Part shown: piece after piece, positions 48,152-58,514 of the stretch
How the letters are laid out: each line of letters starts with the position of its first letter
Position numbering within the stretch: position 1 is the first letter of the stretch
Source of the DNA: Trichobilharzia szidati
Taxonomy: Eukaryota; Platyhelminthes; Trematoda; Strigeidida; Schistosomatidae
Direction of reading: 5' to 3'
Length of the DNA stretch: 64,000 nt
Assembly: GCA_944472155.2 (NCBI GenBank)
Contig: OX235279.1
Span: 139,348,920-139,412,919 of the forward strand
Translations under genes and position numbers: made by a program
The notes under the pieces: model-generated
Databases searched by the model: none
What the model saw: the letters and a program-made list of their open reading frames with translations, nothing else
What the model was told of the DNA's origin: nothing

Positions 48152-49440
48152 CCAAGAGGAGTTTCAGTGGCATCTTACAACTGGAGAGTGACCGATCAAA
48201 AAGTATCGATTCAGAAAAGCAACTCGTATATAGGCCTATATTCTACTCGTTAATAACCTTTGGTCTAAGCTTCATCACTGTTTATTACTATTACTGGCCA
48301 CGAACAGTGACAGGACGAATCACAGTATGCCTGATATTCGCTCTGTGTCTGCTGTGCATATTCCTGTTGAAATATTTTCTCCGAACGATATTCTTGAGAC
48401 GAGTAAACAGGACAAATGAAAAACTGAAAAAGCTGCGTGCGACAAAACAAAAATTGTTAGAGGATGTGAGGGAGAAAGAGACATACAACAAAGCGCAACA
48501 GATTCTAAAGCGGTTTGATCCATTAACACTCGCTTCCATGGCTGCAGAGGAAAGAAAGCTTGCAAGGCCTGGATTTGGCTCCATGATCAACTTGGGATCC
48601 TCTCAGTCAGAAAAACGACGTAGAAATACTTGCGACGCTGCTGCAGGTGATAAACTTTCGAATACTGGATTATCAAATCAAAGTGTGCCTACACAACCAA
48701 GTAGTAGTACATCTATGCATGGTTCCGTTCAGGCACCAGCAATGAACAAACCACGTTTGTTAAGACCACTTCTGCCTAGAGAACGTTCAATAGTTGATAA
48801 ACTTTTGGATGTATTAGTTGGTGATGGTCCTGATAAACGGTATGCTCTAATCTGTAGGGAATGTGCTTCGCATAATGGAATGGCATTAGCAGAAGAATTT
48901 GAATATTTAGCATTTCGATGTTGTTACTGTAATCACTTTAATCCAGCACGTCGTTCACGATTACAGACCTCACTGGCGTCAAGAAGTATTGGCAAGTTGG
49001 ATCCAATCAATTCACAGTCAACACCTTGCCTATTAAGTAAACCTAGCCCCACAGGATTACTGGAAACAATGACAGAAGAAGTGACAAAAACCTCAGGCAA
49101 TGATGACAACCTCATGAATAGGCATAATGATGACAACACTAGGATTGTTCATGTTCCCCGGAATACTGTCACTGCTAATGAAGACGATGTTGCTGACGGT
49201 GATGCTGTTGATAAAGAGAGTGACAGTAATAAAAGAAGCCATCTGACAAATGGATTCAGGAAAGACGTGGATTTAGACAACGCTGACAGTGGCAGTAGTA
49301 ATAGTAATGATGTTGAGGTTAGTCATCATGATTGTGATAATTTAAACAAGTATATACATATGAAAAGTGTGATTGATTATCTCAGGGGAGTTCGTCGCCA
49401 AGCTACAAATTTGTGTTGTTGTTCTGATGTCCTGTGTTAA
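47989..49440 (+). CDS. LNPK: Lunapark-like retrocopy, copy a
   Basis: A 483-codon intronless frame. Residues about 75-320 match Lunapark, the ER-membrane protein that stabilises three-way junctions of ER tubules: two close transmembrane segments (about 82-102 and 110-131), a coiled coil (about 137-175, EKETYNKAQQILKRFDP), RPLLPRERSIVDKLLDVLVG, and the zinc finger with Cys289, Cys292, Cys311, Cys314 in a CRECASHNGMALAEEFEYLA context. The tail is acidic and Asn/Ser-rich. The normal myristoylated N-terminus is missing and replaced by about 70 residues encoded antisense to BEL/Pao pol. The ATG at 47989 is only the first in frame. Marker residues here are Pro83, Thr226, His388. A processed copy is likely; no poly(A) tail remains. 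Confidence 0.8.
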   Translation: MPLSYLRQTALFPQNYYRGTLCRTYPEPYTFYTHFVDSNQGRHLGLRHRSPYSPPKRSFSGILQLESDRSKSIDSEKQLVYRPIFYSLITFGLSFITVYYYYWPRTVTGRITVCLIFALCLLCIFLLKYFLRTIFLRRVNRTNEKLKKLRATKQKLLEDVREKETYNKAQQILKRFDPLTLASMAAEERKLARPGFGSMINLGSSQSEKRRRNTCDAAAGDKLSNTGLSNQSVPTQPSSSTSMHGSVQAPAMNKPRLLRPLLPRERSIVDKLLDVLVGDGPDKRYALICRECASHNGMALAEEFEYLAFRCCYCNHFNPARRSRLQTSLASRSIGKLDPINSQSTPCLLSKPSPTGLLETMTEEVTKTSGNDDNLMNRHNDDNTRIVHVPRNTVTANEDDVADGDAVDKESDSNKRSHLTNGFRKDVDLDNADSGSSNSNDVEVSHHDCDNLNKYIHMKSVIDYLRGVRRQATNLCCCSDVLC

Positions 49441-49480
49441 TTCGTCACTTTCGCCTTTCCTCTTCTTCTTATATCACAGT

Positions 49481-49497
49481 CTCAGTGTGTATATGTC
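49481..49497. other. Palindrome spacer, unit 1 orientation
   Basis: CTCAGTGTGTATATGTC lies between the arms. The spacer of the second palindrome is its exact reverse complement. Confidence 0.95.
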
Positions 49498-49537
49498 ACT
49501 GTGAAATAAGAAGAAGAGGAAAGGCGAAAGTGACGAA

Positions 49538-50989
49538 TTAACACAGGACATCAGAACAACAACACAAATTTGTAGCTTGGCGACGAACTCCCCTGAGATA
49601 ATCAATCACACTTTTCATATGTATATACTTGTTTAAATTATCACAATCATGATGACTAACCTCAACATCATTACTATTACTACTGCCACTGTCAGCGTTG
49701 TCTAAATCCACGTCTTTCCTGAATCCATTTGTCAGATGGCTTCTTTTATTACTGTCACTCTCTTTATCAACAGCATCACCGTCAGCAACATCGTCTTCAT
49801 TAGCAGTGACAGTATTCCGGGGAACATGAACAATCCTAGTGTTGTCATCATTATGCCTATTCATGAGGTTGTCATCATTGCCTGAGGTTTTTGTCACTTC
49901 TTCTGTCATTGTTTCCAGTAATCCTGTGGGGCTAGGTTTACTTAATAGGCAAGGTGTTGACTGTGAATTGATTGGATCCAACTTGCCAATACTTCTTGAC
50001 GCCAGTGAGGTCTGTAATCGTGAACGACGTGCTGGATTAAAGTGATTACAGTAACAACATCGAAATGCTAAATATTCAAATTCTTCTGCTAATGCCATTC
50101 CATTATGCGAAGCACATTCCCTACAGATTAGAGCATACCGTTTATCAGGACCATCACCAACTAATACATCCAAAAGTTTATCAACTATTGAACGTTCTCT
50201 AGGCAGAAGTGGTCTTAACAAACGTGGTTTGTTCATTGCTGGTGCCTGAACGGAACCATGCATAGATGTACTACTACTTGGTTGTGTAGGCACACTTTGA
50301 TTTGATAATCCAGGATTCGAAAGTTTATCACCTGCAGCAGCGTCGCAAGTATTTCTACGTCGTTTTTCTGACTGAGAGGATCCCAAGTTGATCATGGAGC
50401 CAAATCCAGGCCTTGCAAGCTTTCTTTCCTCTGCAGCCATGGAAGCGAGTGTTAATGGATCAAACCGCTTTAGAATCTGTTGCGCTTTGTTGTATGTCTC
50501 TTTCTCCCTCACATCCTCTAACAATTTTTGTTTTGTCGCACGCAGCTTTTTCAGTTTTTCATTTGTCCTGTTTACTCGTCTCAAGAATATCGTTCGGAGA
50601 AAATATTTCAACAGGAATATGCACAGCAGACACAGAGCGAATATCAGGCATACTGTGATTCGTCCTGTCACTGTTCGTGGCCAGTAATAGTAATAAACAG
50701 TGATGAAGCTTAGACCAAAGGTTATTAACGAGTAGAATATAGGCCTATATACGAGTTGCTTTTCTGAATCGATACTTTTTGATCGGTCACTCTCCAGTTG
50801 TAAGATGCCACTGAAACTCCTCTTGGGTGGACTATACGGGGACCTGTGTCGAAGGCCCAAGTGTCGCCCCTGGTTACTGTCAACGAAGTGAGTATAGAAC
50901 GTGTATGGTTCGGGATATGTACGACAAAGAGTTCCACGATAATAGTTCTGTGGAAAGAGGGCGGTCTGTCGAAGATAGGAAAGCGGCAA
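49538..50989 (-). CDS. LNPK: Lunapark-like retrocopy, copy b
   Basis: Mirror image of copy a in the right arm, also 483 codons without a stop. It has the same two transmembrane segments, coiled coil and four-Cys zinc finger. Markers are Pro83, Pro226, His388, so it differs from copy a at residue 226. The two genes converge on the palindrome centre and their stop codons are 97 bp apart. Transcription from both would give fully complementary RNAs. Confidence 0.8.
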   Translation of the reverse strand: MPLSYLRQTALFPQNYYRGTLCRTYPEPYTFYTHFVDSNQGRHLGLRHRSPYSPPKRSFSGILQLESDRSKSIDSEKQLVYRPIFYSLITFGLSFITVYYYYWPRTVTGRITVCLIFALCLLCIFLLKYFLRTIFLRRVNRTNEKLKKLRATKQKLLEDVREKETYNKAQQILKRFDPLTLASMAAEERKLARPGFGSMINLGSSQSEKRRRNTCDAAAGDKLSNPGLSNQSVPTQPSSSTSMHGSVQAPAMNKPRLLRPLLPRERSIVDKLLDVLVGDGPDKRYALICRECASHNGMALAEEFEYLAFRCCYCNHFNPARRSRLQTSLASRSIGKLDPINSQSTPCLLSKPSPTGLLETMTEEVTKTSGNDDNLMNRHNDDNTRIVHVPRNTVTANEDDVADGDAVDKESDSNKRSHLTNGFRKDVDLDNADSGSSNSNDVEVSHHDCDNLNKYIHMKSVIDYLRGVRRQATNLCCCSDVLC

Positions 50990-51237
50990 AATTGGTTAAT
51001 GAAACCTGTAGGTTTGAGAACGGTCGATTTATCGTGGGACTACCTTGGAGATCCGAGGATAAACAGACGCTCTGTAACAGAGAGGTGGCAATGAAGAGAC
51101 TTCTGAGTCTAAGAAAGAAGTTCCTAGTAAATTCAGATCTGTGGACCAAGTATAAAGAGGTCATCGACAAGCACATAGTTAAAGGTTACGTGAAAAGACT
51201 GGCTAATCAGAATGAACCAATGTGGCCCGGATTGTGA
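50827..51237 (+). pseudogene. BEL/Pao pol, protease-RT connection, unit 1 right
   Basis: Mirror copy of 47741-48151, with one Lys for Glu change near the end (VKRL). It overlaps the next pol fragment by 26 bp in another frame. Confidence 0.75.
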
Positions 51238-51592
51238 GGGATCACTAGTAGGATTGCCGCTGAGATTCAGAATGTCTCCGGTTGCCAATGTCGCTAACAT
51301 AGAAGAGATGTTTTTACACGTAAAGGTGCCAGAAAGTGAATTAGAATTAAAGGCAGATGCGGTTGCAGAAAGTATGGATACTAGTGAGACCGTCAGTGTA
51401 AATGATCCGAGTGTAGCCCAACTGTCGACAGATGTTAAAGCTGAACTGGAGCTAATAATGAAAGATAGCAGTGATGGTAATCTTGCGGTTAGACAACCTT
51501 CTAAAGGTCGAATAGCAACAGCTTCTGATGCACCGCTGAGTTCTTCAACTGGTGTATGCGGCAGTCCGCCAATTGTTGCCAGTTCCAATTAA
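51212..51592 (+). pseudogene. Chimeric BEL/Pao pol fragment, unit 1 right
   Basis: Mirror of the first 120 codons of 47032-47766. It leaves the palindrome after SSSTGV at about 51553 and stops soon after (PPIVASSN). The RT motif beyond MFLHVKV is missing, as in the left arm. Confidence 0.6.
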
Positions 51593-52150
51593 AAAACGTT
51601 CAATGTTCACGTCAATTGACAGATGCCTTCACTCGTTGTAATCCCGCGTATCCAACCAACCCCTATGTTTTTTCTTTGTCACTACTGATACTGCCTCACA
51701 TTTGTGCTCATTAGAGTTCCATTTAATTTTTTTTTTATATACCTTTGGGCGCTACATGAAATGTGGTAACTTGTACAGGTGCACTTGTTTGCAAGCCTCT
51801 ATATTGAAAGTCAGTCAGTCAAAATGGCGCATAGTCTAGGTATAACAAATGTTGGAAAGTGGATAATAATCACCGAAATGTCAACAAATGATAATAGTAT
51901 TTTTTTCATCTGGTTCTTGTCTAACTGAAAAAAGAACTATCTTACAATAATTCCCCCTTTTAACCAAGATAAGTTTCACACTTTGTCTCGTGAAATTTCA
52001 CGAGTCATTTTATTTTATTTCTGCAGGTACAAGTGGAATTCATGAAGTGAGTATCCGCGAAATATGGAAGTTTCCCGTTGAGTTATGTATACAAAGGGCT
52101 GGTGAAATGCGGTACCTTACACAGACGCATCTACAGAGATCTAAGCATGC
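51593..52150. other. Repeat-derived sequence between palindrome and LTR
   Basis: Contains a piece (about 51865-51900, ACCGAAATGTCAACAAATG) found in reverse at 34213-34245, so it belongs to a dispersed repeat. A 65-codon frame follows a TTTATTTCTGCAG acceptor-like site at about 52026, but no domain is recognisable. Confidence 0.5.
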
Positions 52151-52162
52151 GTTAGTTCACGT

Positions 52163-53236
52163 GAATTCTGGAGTTTGTTATGAGTAAACAACCATGAATT
52201 GATCATTCATTCTTCAACTACATTGACACTCCCTGGCAAAAAAGGGATCCATCCCTTTTTACCATCACGACCAATACACGTTGACTTGAATGCCAGTGCG
52301 AGAACCTGGGCCACAAGGACAAAGCTGAAATGGAAAACAAAACAACAAAGCCAACACACCACAGGCACACCCACACAACAATCTCACTCGTCAACAGCGA
52401 CCTACGCCTTTCAGTTAAAGGCATCCTCTTGACATCTTGCAACATAATCGCCACTTGCTAGAACGACTCTTGCAGAAAGCAACATGACCACAGCAGCACC
52501 TCATGATACTCTTCGCAAATCCTCCCATCTATTCAGTACCAATTACCACTGCTATCACTTGTCACTCACTCTGCCTCAGTCTTAGTAACGGTGACGTATG
52601 CAAGCTTCAGTCGTCTACACTCTCGCTCCCCGGCGTGTGCAACCACAGCCTAAATCGAAACATTCATTCTGGATCATTGATTCCACAGCTAATCCTTGTC
52701 TGTGTGTGCATGCCATTCTCAGCACTAGACTCCCAGGCGTATACCATCAATCTGCTGTCTTTAACATCAATCAATTCATTCACAGATGTAGAAGACTCGA
52801 AACAACTTCAGAAGTAAGCACAATGGAAATCTTAGTAAAATTATACAATACAACAAAATATGAAAACAACAAGTAAACACAGTGAATCCAAAAACACCAA
52901 TTGATATGACACGCCATGCATATATAGTGCGTCGGTGGCACAGTGGTTAGGACTCTCGCCGACCATGCACATGGTCCGGGGTTCGATCCCCTGCCGGCGC
53001 ACTCCCGATATCTATGGTCGGCCTGTAAATTTGGGCTACCGATATCCATGCTGAAAATTCCATACATGTACTCAAAATACGGTGTGGAATCAAGCTGTAA
53101 ACAAAATAATAAAAAAATAAAAATAAAAAGATACAAACAGTATACATAACCTCGCAGACCATGTCTTGATGTAATTCCTCTGAAGAATCGCAGGACTTAC
53201 ACCAGTACGCCTGCAACCCCTCTCAGGTGGACGATT
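52163..53236 (-). mobile_element. BEL/Pao 3' UTR and LTR start with SINE, unit 1
   Basis: Minus strand: the pol stop at 53237 is followed by a 3' untranslated region containing a SINE, then a purine tract (TTGCCAGGGAG) and the LTR start TGTCAATGTAGTTGAAG at 52228. Only about 65 bp of the LTR match the 5' LTR at 42356 before the sequences part. Confidence 0.65.
52931..53134 (+). mobile_element. tRNA-derived SINE, copy 3
   Basis: The full-length SINE with the best-kept head: A-box region TCGGTGGCACAGTGGTTAGG, B box GGTTCGATCCCCTGCCG, body, and A/T-rich tail of AAAAATAAAAAT type. It lies in the untranslated part of a BEL/Pao element. The tail is a few bases longer than in its duplicate at 62050. 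Confidence 0.85.
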
Positions 53237-53872
53237 CTAAGTAGGAAACTCGTCAAGTGGTCCATCCTCTGACTCTCGACTCTCAGCACCTTCCAGCAGA
53301 CACAGATTCCTAATATTTCTCACCAACATGTCACAACGTGTTCTCACCTCAACCGTTCTCACAAACACATCACCACTACAGAGTACCCTTTCAACCACTC
53401 CCAAAGGCCATCTACCTGTGGCACATTTATCTGCTACTAAGACTATATCACCGACCTTTAAGTTTCTGCACAACTTTTTCCACTTGTCTCTTGTTTGCAG
53501 TCTTAGGACATGCTCTTTTAACCATCTTTTCCAAAACATATCTTTCATGGACCTGGCTTGTTTCCATCTTTTAATCGTAGGTATTCGTTCCGCACTCAAG
53601 TACCCTATGCCACGGTTACCTCGCAATAACAATAATTTATTTGGAGTCAACACATCGAAATCCTTGTCGTCGTCCCTCACAGGTAATAGAGGCCGGTCAT
53701 TTGGTATTCGTTCAGCTTCACATAAAAATGTCTCCAACGTTTCGTCATTCAAACTTTGGTTTTTAATTATGGAGCTTAAAATAGGCTTAATAATTCCTAT
53801 AAGTCTTTCCCATAGCCCATCTATGTGACTGGCATGTGGTGGGTTGAAGTGCCACTCAATGTTTCTTTTCAA
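53237..53872 (-). pseudogene. BEL/Pao integrase C-terminal part, unit 1
   Basis: Residues about 1-40 (WHFNPPHASHIDGLWERLIG) are the end of the integrase catalytic core, and the Glu of WERL is the third acidic catalytic residue. The rest (FDVLTPNKLLLLRGN, RWKQARSMKDMFWKRWLKEH, KVGDIVLVAD...GRWPLGVVERV) is the BEL/Pao-specific C-terminal domain up to the pol end (DEFPT). The core N-terminal part lies in another frame at 53869-54190. Confidence 0.9.
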
Positions 53873-54190
53873 TAACTCTTCATGAACTCTCGTCTGGGGA
53901 CCTTCGAAATGGTCTTCAAGCTCGGCGTGACAGCCAACAAAATTAGTCCCCTGCCACTGAACATCATCTTCGGTGTACCTCGGCGATTTATAAATCTACG
54001 TAACGCCAGAAAGAATGAATCAGTAGTTAACGTATGAACCATGTCAAAATGCACAGCTCTCATTTTCAAACAAGTGAATAAACAGCCATATCTTTTGCAT
54101 AGAGTTCTGCCTCTCTTCACTACAAAAGGTCCGAACAAATCCACTCCGACATAATAATAATAATAATAATAATAATAATCATAATATATT
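53869..54190 (-). pseudogene. BEL/Pao integrase core, frameshifted, unit 1
   Basis: [16 protein letters not shown] holds the first catalytic Asp, and [18 protein letters not shown] and [12 protein letters not shown] follow. At about 53950-53962 the second catalytic Asp site is damaged by a base change and a length change that shifts the frame, so the following codons are read out of frame to a stop near 53872. The zinc-binding N-terminus is missing: upstream of VGVD is only a TAA microsatellite, whose translation gives a Tyr run. Confidence 0.85.
54149..54180. repeat. TAA trinucleotide microsatellite
   Basis: About ten ATA/TAA units. The duplicate in unit 2 (about 63265-63277) has only four to five units. 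Confidence 0.9.
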
Positions 54191-54199
54191 CTCATTTTT

Positions 54200-55236
54200 T
54201 ACATGAGGGACGCCAGTTTACAGGCATAATCAATATGATAAATTACATATACGATTAGTAAACATATTTAATAATAGTAATTTAATAAAATGCATTTTTT
54301 CCTACCTGTGTAGCACACACCAATTGTACTGGCATGGATAAGTATTATTTAAATTATATAAATTTGGTTCATGGTTAAATAATGTGGTTGCAGTCATTTT
54401 GTCTATGGGAACAATATGATAACTAGTCATTCAATGGAGCAAATCAAGAAATATAGAAATATTGTCTTCGCATTAACACAAAAAAACCCAAGTATGTTTT
54501 GGATGGCATACAAATACTTGAGAAAAAATAAAGCTTGAAGTAATTGCTTTGATGTGTACGGCATCGAGTCTTATTCTTTATTTATACCTAAATTTGGTAA
54601 TAATTTAAAATAAGTGATACACTTGTATACTTTTGTCAGCATTTTCATCGTAACATCACAAGTGGATTGTACTCAATGTGGACTAATAATAATGACAGTT
54701 TATATATTCTTATAGACGGGTGTTTTCAAGAAATGCAAGCTATTTTTGTAGACACGATCAGTTATGTTGTAAGATACAATCATGAAGTATTATAAATCAA
54801 TACTTTTTTATTGGTATGAAGGCATATTTCACAACTGTAATCCAAGTTACGTCGTGGGGAAATGCAATGCGTAATTCAAGAGGGAATTGTAAGATATCGG
54901 ACCAATAATGTTTGCAGATCATTTGTCATTGTAAATGGTCAAATATCCGCATTCTTTATTCTCATTCAAAAAGTCAAATGGAAGCTAAAATGGTGAGAGA
55001 AAAAAGAAGACAAACAACAACAACGCTAAAGAAAGCAAGTGGAGTCCTCAAGGAGTGATTAATATGTTTATATACATCTATATTCTCTTTAGTAACTATA
55101 GTTATTTTGGTGCACTAACTAACTAGTCCCGTGATGCTAAATTTTATATTGTGTGAACTAATATTATTGTCCTGTGTAAAAATGTCTATCATTTACTTCC
55201 AATAATATAAAAATTTATAATTGTAGTTTGTTGTAA
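54200..55236. other. AT-rich stretch without recognised gene
   Basis: Strongly AT-rich with no long open frames. The first 705 bp recur at 63296-64000 in unit 2. Confidence 0.6.
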
Positions 55237-55615
55237 CTACACGTTTAACGAACTTAAAATACCTGTGTAGGGTGAAAAAGAGGGTGTAGGATTCAGGCGC
55301 AGAAGTGCATTGTCATCTTTGAGCAGTTTGGTGACTGAGGAGATGAACATTGCGAGTGGGTTTGCATCACGCACATCAGCTGGTAGTCTATTCCAAATGA
55401 CTGAAAACTTATTTAAGAAGAAGTTGTACCGCATGTAAGTCTGACAATGCTCTATAGCAGCTAGGTTGTGATGATTTCTAAGATTGTAACTGATGACAGC
55501 GGTAGGTTTAATTATTGGCTCGGAGGAGTGCACGAGCAGATTAGTTAGCTTGTAGTAAAAAATCAGGTTTAGCTTAAGACGTCCTTTCCAGAGTGGTTCT
55601 AAACTTAGTCTCTTG
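55237..55615 (-). mobile_element. Non-LTR retrotransposon C-terminal fragment
   Basis: The frame SYNLRNHHNLAAIEHCQTYM, then NKFSVIWNRLPADVRDANP, is the conserved end of jockey/CR1-type ORF2. Worn upstream codons continue to the tandem junction at 55615, where the match stops abruptly because unit 2 begins. Confidence 0.7.
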
Positions 55616-56065
55616 CAATCGGGACTAGGCTAAAATGGAAAAGCAAGACAAAAAAGCCTAACACACAACAAGCATACCACATCACACCGACACGCTCTCC
55701 CAAGCGCGTGTCGACAGTACCACCACTGATCTGGTTCACGAAGTATTGGTTGCTTCATACCACTCTAGCACAATCCTCTCCCCGGCGTATCCAATCGCGT
55801 ACGCTGACTCTAACACTACTCGATTCGTTCACAAGTTTAGAAGCGACTTCAGAAGTACTTACAAAAACATTACAAGATGATTCACACAATGCGACAACTA
55901 TAAAATTAACCGACAATCAGATGAATCGGAACCCACTCAATTACTTAACACAAACATATGTACAATCAATATATCAAATGTTGTGGATTCTGCCTTGACG
56001 AGCTACCCTTGAAGAACTGTGGGACTTACAGCAGTACGCTTACATTCCTTCTCAGGTTGACGCCC

Positions 56066-56800
56066 TTAAGTTGGAAAATCGTCGTTGAGTTCATTTGCTG
56101 ACCTCCTTCCATCATCTATATCCTCAACTCTGAATGGTAACACGCCCGTGACATTGTATCGTGGAATGTAGATGACTAACAAGTATACGACGTATCTGAC
56201 CAACCAAGCGAAGACACAGAGTAATTTGCACCAAAGGTAATAACATTCAAATAGTAGTTTGATACCTGAAATGCCTTTATTCGTGCAAGTCAGTCTAATA
56301 GTAAATCTCTTGTACACAGTTGGCTTATCGTCACTAAACTGGCCATTGACTTTCGTCCCTTCGAACGGACCGACACTAGCATAATCACTACGTAACACAC
56401 GTTGGTTCATGGACGGCTCTCTTACTGTATATGGCAAAATCAAAGACGACTGACTGACACCAGTTGAAGAACTTAGCGGTGCATCAGAAGCTGTTGCTGT
56501 TCGACCTTTAGAAGGTTGTCTAACCGCAAGATTACCATCACTGCTATCTTTCATTATTAGCTCCAGTTCAGCTTTAACATCTGTCGATAGTTGGGCTACA
56601 CTCGGATCATTTACACTGACGGTCTCACTAGTATCCATACCTTCTGCAACCGCATCTGCCTTTAATTCTAATTCACTTTCTGGCACCTTTACGTGTAAAA
56701 ACATCTCTTCTATGTTAGCGACAGTGGCAACCGGAGACATTCTGAATCTCAGCAGCAATCCTACTAGTGATCCCTCACAATCCGGGCCACATTGGTTCAT
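56066..56800 (-). pseudogene. Chimeric BEL/Pao pol fragment, unit 2 left
   Basis: Duplicate of 47032-47766 with a few substitutions (LILPYTV for LVLSYTV; TGVLPF for TVVLPF). It still has no stop over 244 codons, although it cannot encode an RT. Confidence 0.55.
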
Positions 56801-57185
56801 TCTGATTAACCAGTCTTTCCACGTAACCTTTAACTATGTGCTTGTCGATGACCTCTTTATACTTGGTCCACAGATCTGAATTTACTAGGAACTTCTTTCT
56901 TAGACTCAGAAGTCTCTTCATTGCCACCTCTCTGTTACAGACCGTCTGTTTATCCTCGGATCTCCAAGGTAGTCCCACGATAAATCGACCGTTCTCAAAC
57001 CTACAGGTTTCATTAACCAATTTTGCCGCTTTCCTATCTTCGACAGACCGCCCTCTTTCCACAGAACTATTATCGTGGAACTCTTTGTCGTACATATCCC
57101 GAACCATACACGTTCTATACTCACTTCGTTGACAGTAACCAGGGGCGACACTTGGGCCTTCGACACAGGTCCCCGTATAGTCCAC
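56775..57185 (-). pseudogene. BEL/Pao pol, protease-RT connection, unit 2 left
   Basis: Duplicate of 47741-48151 with single substitutions (ENGRF, KQTVCN, VERLVN). Same role and same antisense overlap with the Lunapark-like frame. Confidence 0.75.
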
Positions 57186-58474
57186 CCAAGAGGAGTTTCA
57201 GTGGCATCTTACAACTGGAGAGTGACCGATCAAAAAGTATCGATTCAGAAAAGCAACTCGTATATAGGCTTATATTCTACTCGTTAATAACCTTTGGTCT
57301 AAGCTTCATCACTGTTTATTACTATTACTGGCCACGAACAGTGACAGGACGAATCACAGTATGCCTGATATTCGCTCTGTGTCTGCTGTGCATATTCCTG
57401 TTGAAATATTTTCTCCGAACGATATTCTTGAGACGAGTAAACAGGACAAATGAAAAACTGAAAAAGCTGCGTGCGACAAAACAAAAATTGTTAGAGGATG
57501 TGAGGGAGAAAGAGACATACAACAAAGCGCAACAGATTCTAAAGCGGTTTGATCCATTAACACTCGCTTCCATGGCTGCAGAGGAAAGAAAGCTTGCAAG
57601 GCCTGGATTTGGCTCCATGATCAACTTGGGATCCTCTCAGTCAGAAAAACGACGTAGAAATACTTGCGACGCTGCTGCAGGTGATAAACTTTCGAATCCT
57701 GGATTATCAAATCAAAGTGTGCCTACACAACCAAGTAGTAGTACATCTATGCATGGTTCCGTTCAGGCACCAGCAATGAACAAACCACGTTTGTTAAGAC
57801 CACTTCTGCCTAGAGAACGTTCAATAGTTGATAAACTTTTGGATGTATTAGTTGGTGATGGTCCTGATAAACGGTATGCTCTAATCTGTAGGGAATGTGC
57901 TTCGCATAATGGAATGGCATTAGCAGAAGAATTTGAATATTTAGCATTTCGATGTTGTTACTGTAATCACTTTAATCCAGCACGTCGTTCACGATTACAG
58001 ACCTCACTGGCGTCAAGAAGTATTGGCAAGTTGGATCCAATCAATTCACAGTCAACACCTTGCCTATTAAGTAAACCTAGCCCCACAGGATTACTGGAAA
58101 CAATGACAGAAGAAGTGACAAAAACCTCAGGCAATGATGACAACCTCATGAATAGGCATAATGATGACAACACTAGGATTGTTGATGTTCCCCGGAATAC
58201 TGTCACTGCTAATGAAGACGATGTTGCTGACGGTGATGCTGTTGATAAAGAGAGTGACAGTAATAAAAGAAGCCATCTGACAAATGGATTCAGGAAAGAC
58301 GTGGATTTAGACAACGCTGACAGTGGCAGTAGTAATAGTAATGATGTTGAGGTTAGTCATCATGATTGTGATAATTTAAACAAGTATATACATATGAAAA
58401 GTGTGATTGATTATCTCAGGGGAGTTCGTCGCCAAGCTACAAATTTGTGTTGTTGTTCTGATGTCCTGTGTTAA
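57023..58474 (+). CDS. LNPK: Lunapark-like retrocopy, copy c
   Basis: 483 codons, open, same domain order as copy a. Markers are Leu83, Pro226, Asp388. Leu83 and Asp388 are shared with copy d of the same palindrome, whereas Pro226 is shared with copy b of the other palindrome. Leu83 is in the first transmembrane segment and is a conservative change. The zinc-finger Cys residues are intact. Confidence 0.8.
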   Translation: MPLSYLRQTALFPQNYYRGTLCRTYPEPYTFYTHFVDSNQGRHLGLRHRSPYSPPKRSFSGILQLESDRSKSIDSEKQLVYRLIFYSLITFGLSFITVYYYYWPRTVTGRITVCLIFALCLLCIFLLKYFLRTIFLRRVNRTNEKLKKLRATKQKLLEDVREKETYNKAQQILKRFDPLTLASMAAEERKLARPGFGSMINLGSSQSEKRRRNTCDAAAGDKLSNPGLSNQSVPTQPSSSTSMHGSVQAPAMNKPRLLRPLLPRERSIVDKLLDVLVGDGPDKRYALICRECASHNGMALAEEFEYLAFRCCYCNHFNPARRSRLQTSLASRSIGKLDPINSQSTPCLLSKPSPTGLLETMTEEVTKTSGNDDNLMNRHNDDNTRIVDVPRNTVTANEDDVADGDAVDKESDSNKRSHLTNGFRKDVDLDNADSGSSNSNDVEVSHHDCDNLNKYIHMKSVIDYLRGVRRQATNLCCCSDVLC

Positions 58475-58514
58475 TTCGTCACTTTCGCCTTTCCTCTTCT
58501 TCTTATTTCACAGT

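Larger units (their letters stand above)
47425..51553. repeat. 4.1-kb palindrome, unit 1
   Basis: Position x pairs with 98978 minus x. Arms of about 2,056 bp (47425-49480 and 49498-51553) flank a 17-bp spacer CTCAGTGTGTATATGTC at 49481-49497. An isolated mismatch lies at 49473/49505. Only a few point differences separate the arms. Each arm holds one Lunapark-like frame pointing to the centre and one BEL/Pao pol fragment pointing outward. The Lunapark stop codon is about 40 bp from the spacer. Confidence 0.95.
46582..55615. repeat. Tandem unit 1 (9,034 bp)
   Basis: Sequence from 46582 onwards recurs from 55616 at a constant offset of 9,034 bp, until small indels change the offset to 9,119 near 61.5 kb, 9,114 near 62.2 kb and 9,096 after 63.27 kb. 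The unit holds BEL/Pao fragments, a 4.1-kb palindrome with two Lunapark-like copies, a SINE and a non-LTR tail. Unit 2 starts at 55616, exactly where unit 1 ends. Confidence 0.9.

Noticed and set aside
48291..48590. Open frames antisense to the Lunapark-like copies as separate genes
   Set aside because: They appear in all four arms only because the sense frame is repeated, and they show no domain of their own.
52931..53010. A functional tRNA gene
   Set aside because: A and B boxes are present, but a SINE body and A-rich tail follow and four copies share this layout, so it is a SINE head.
52931..53134. Hammerhead ribozyme in the SINE, as in the schistosome Sm-alpha family
   Set aside because: I looked on both strands for CTGATGA followed by a stem and GAAA, and for the cleavage-site helix. 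The required core is not there.
54149..54195. Tyrosine-rich N-terminus of an integrase protein
   Set aside because: It is translation of a TAA microsatellite adjoining a truncated integrase and differs in length between the two units.
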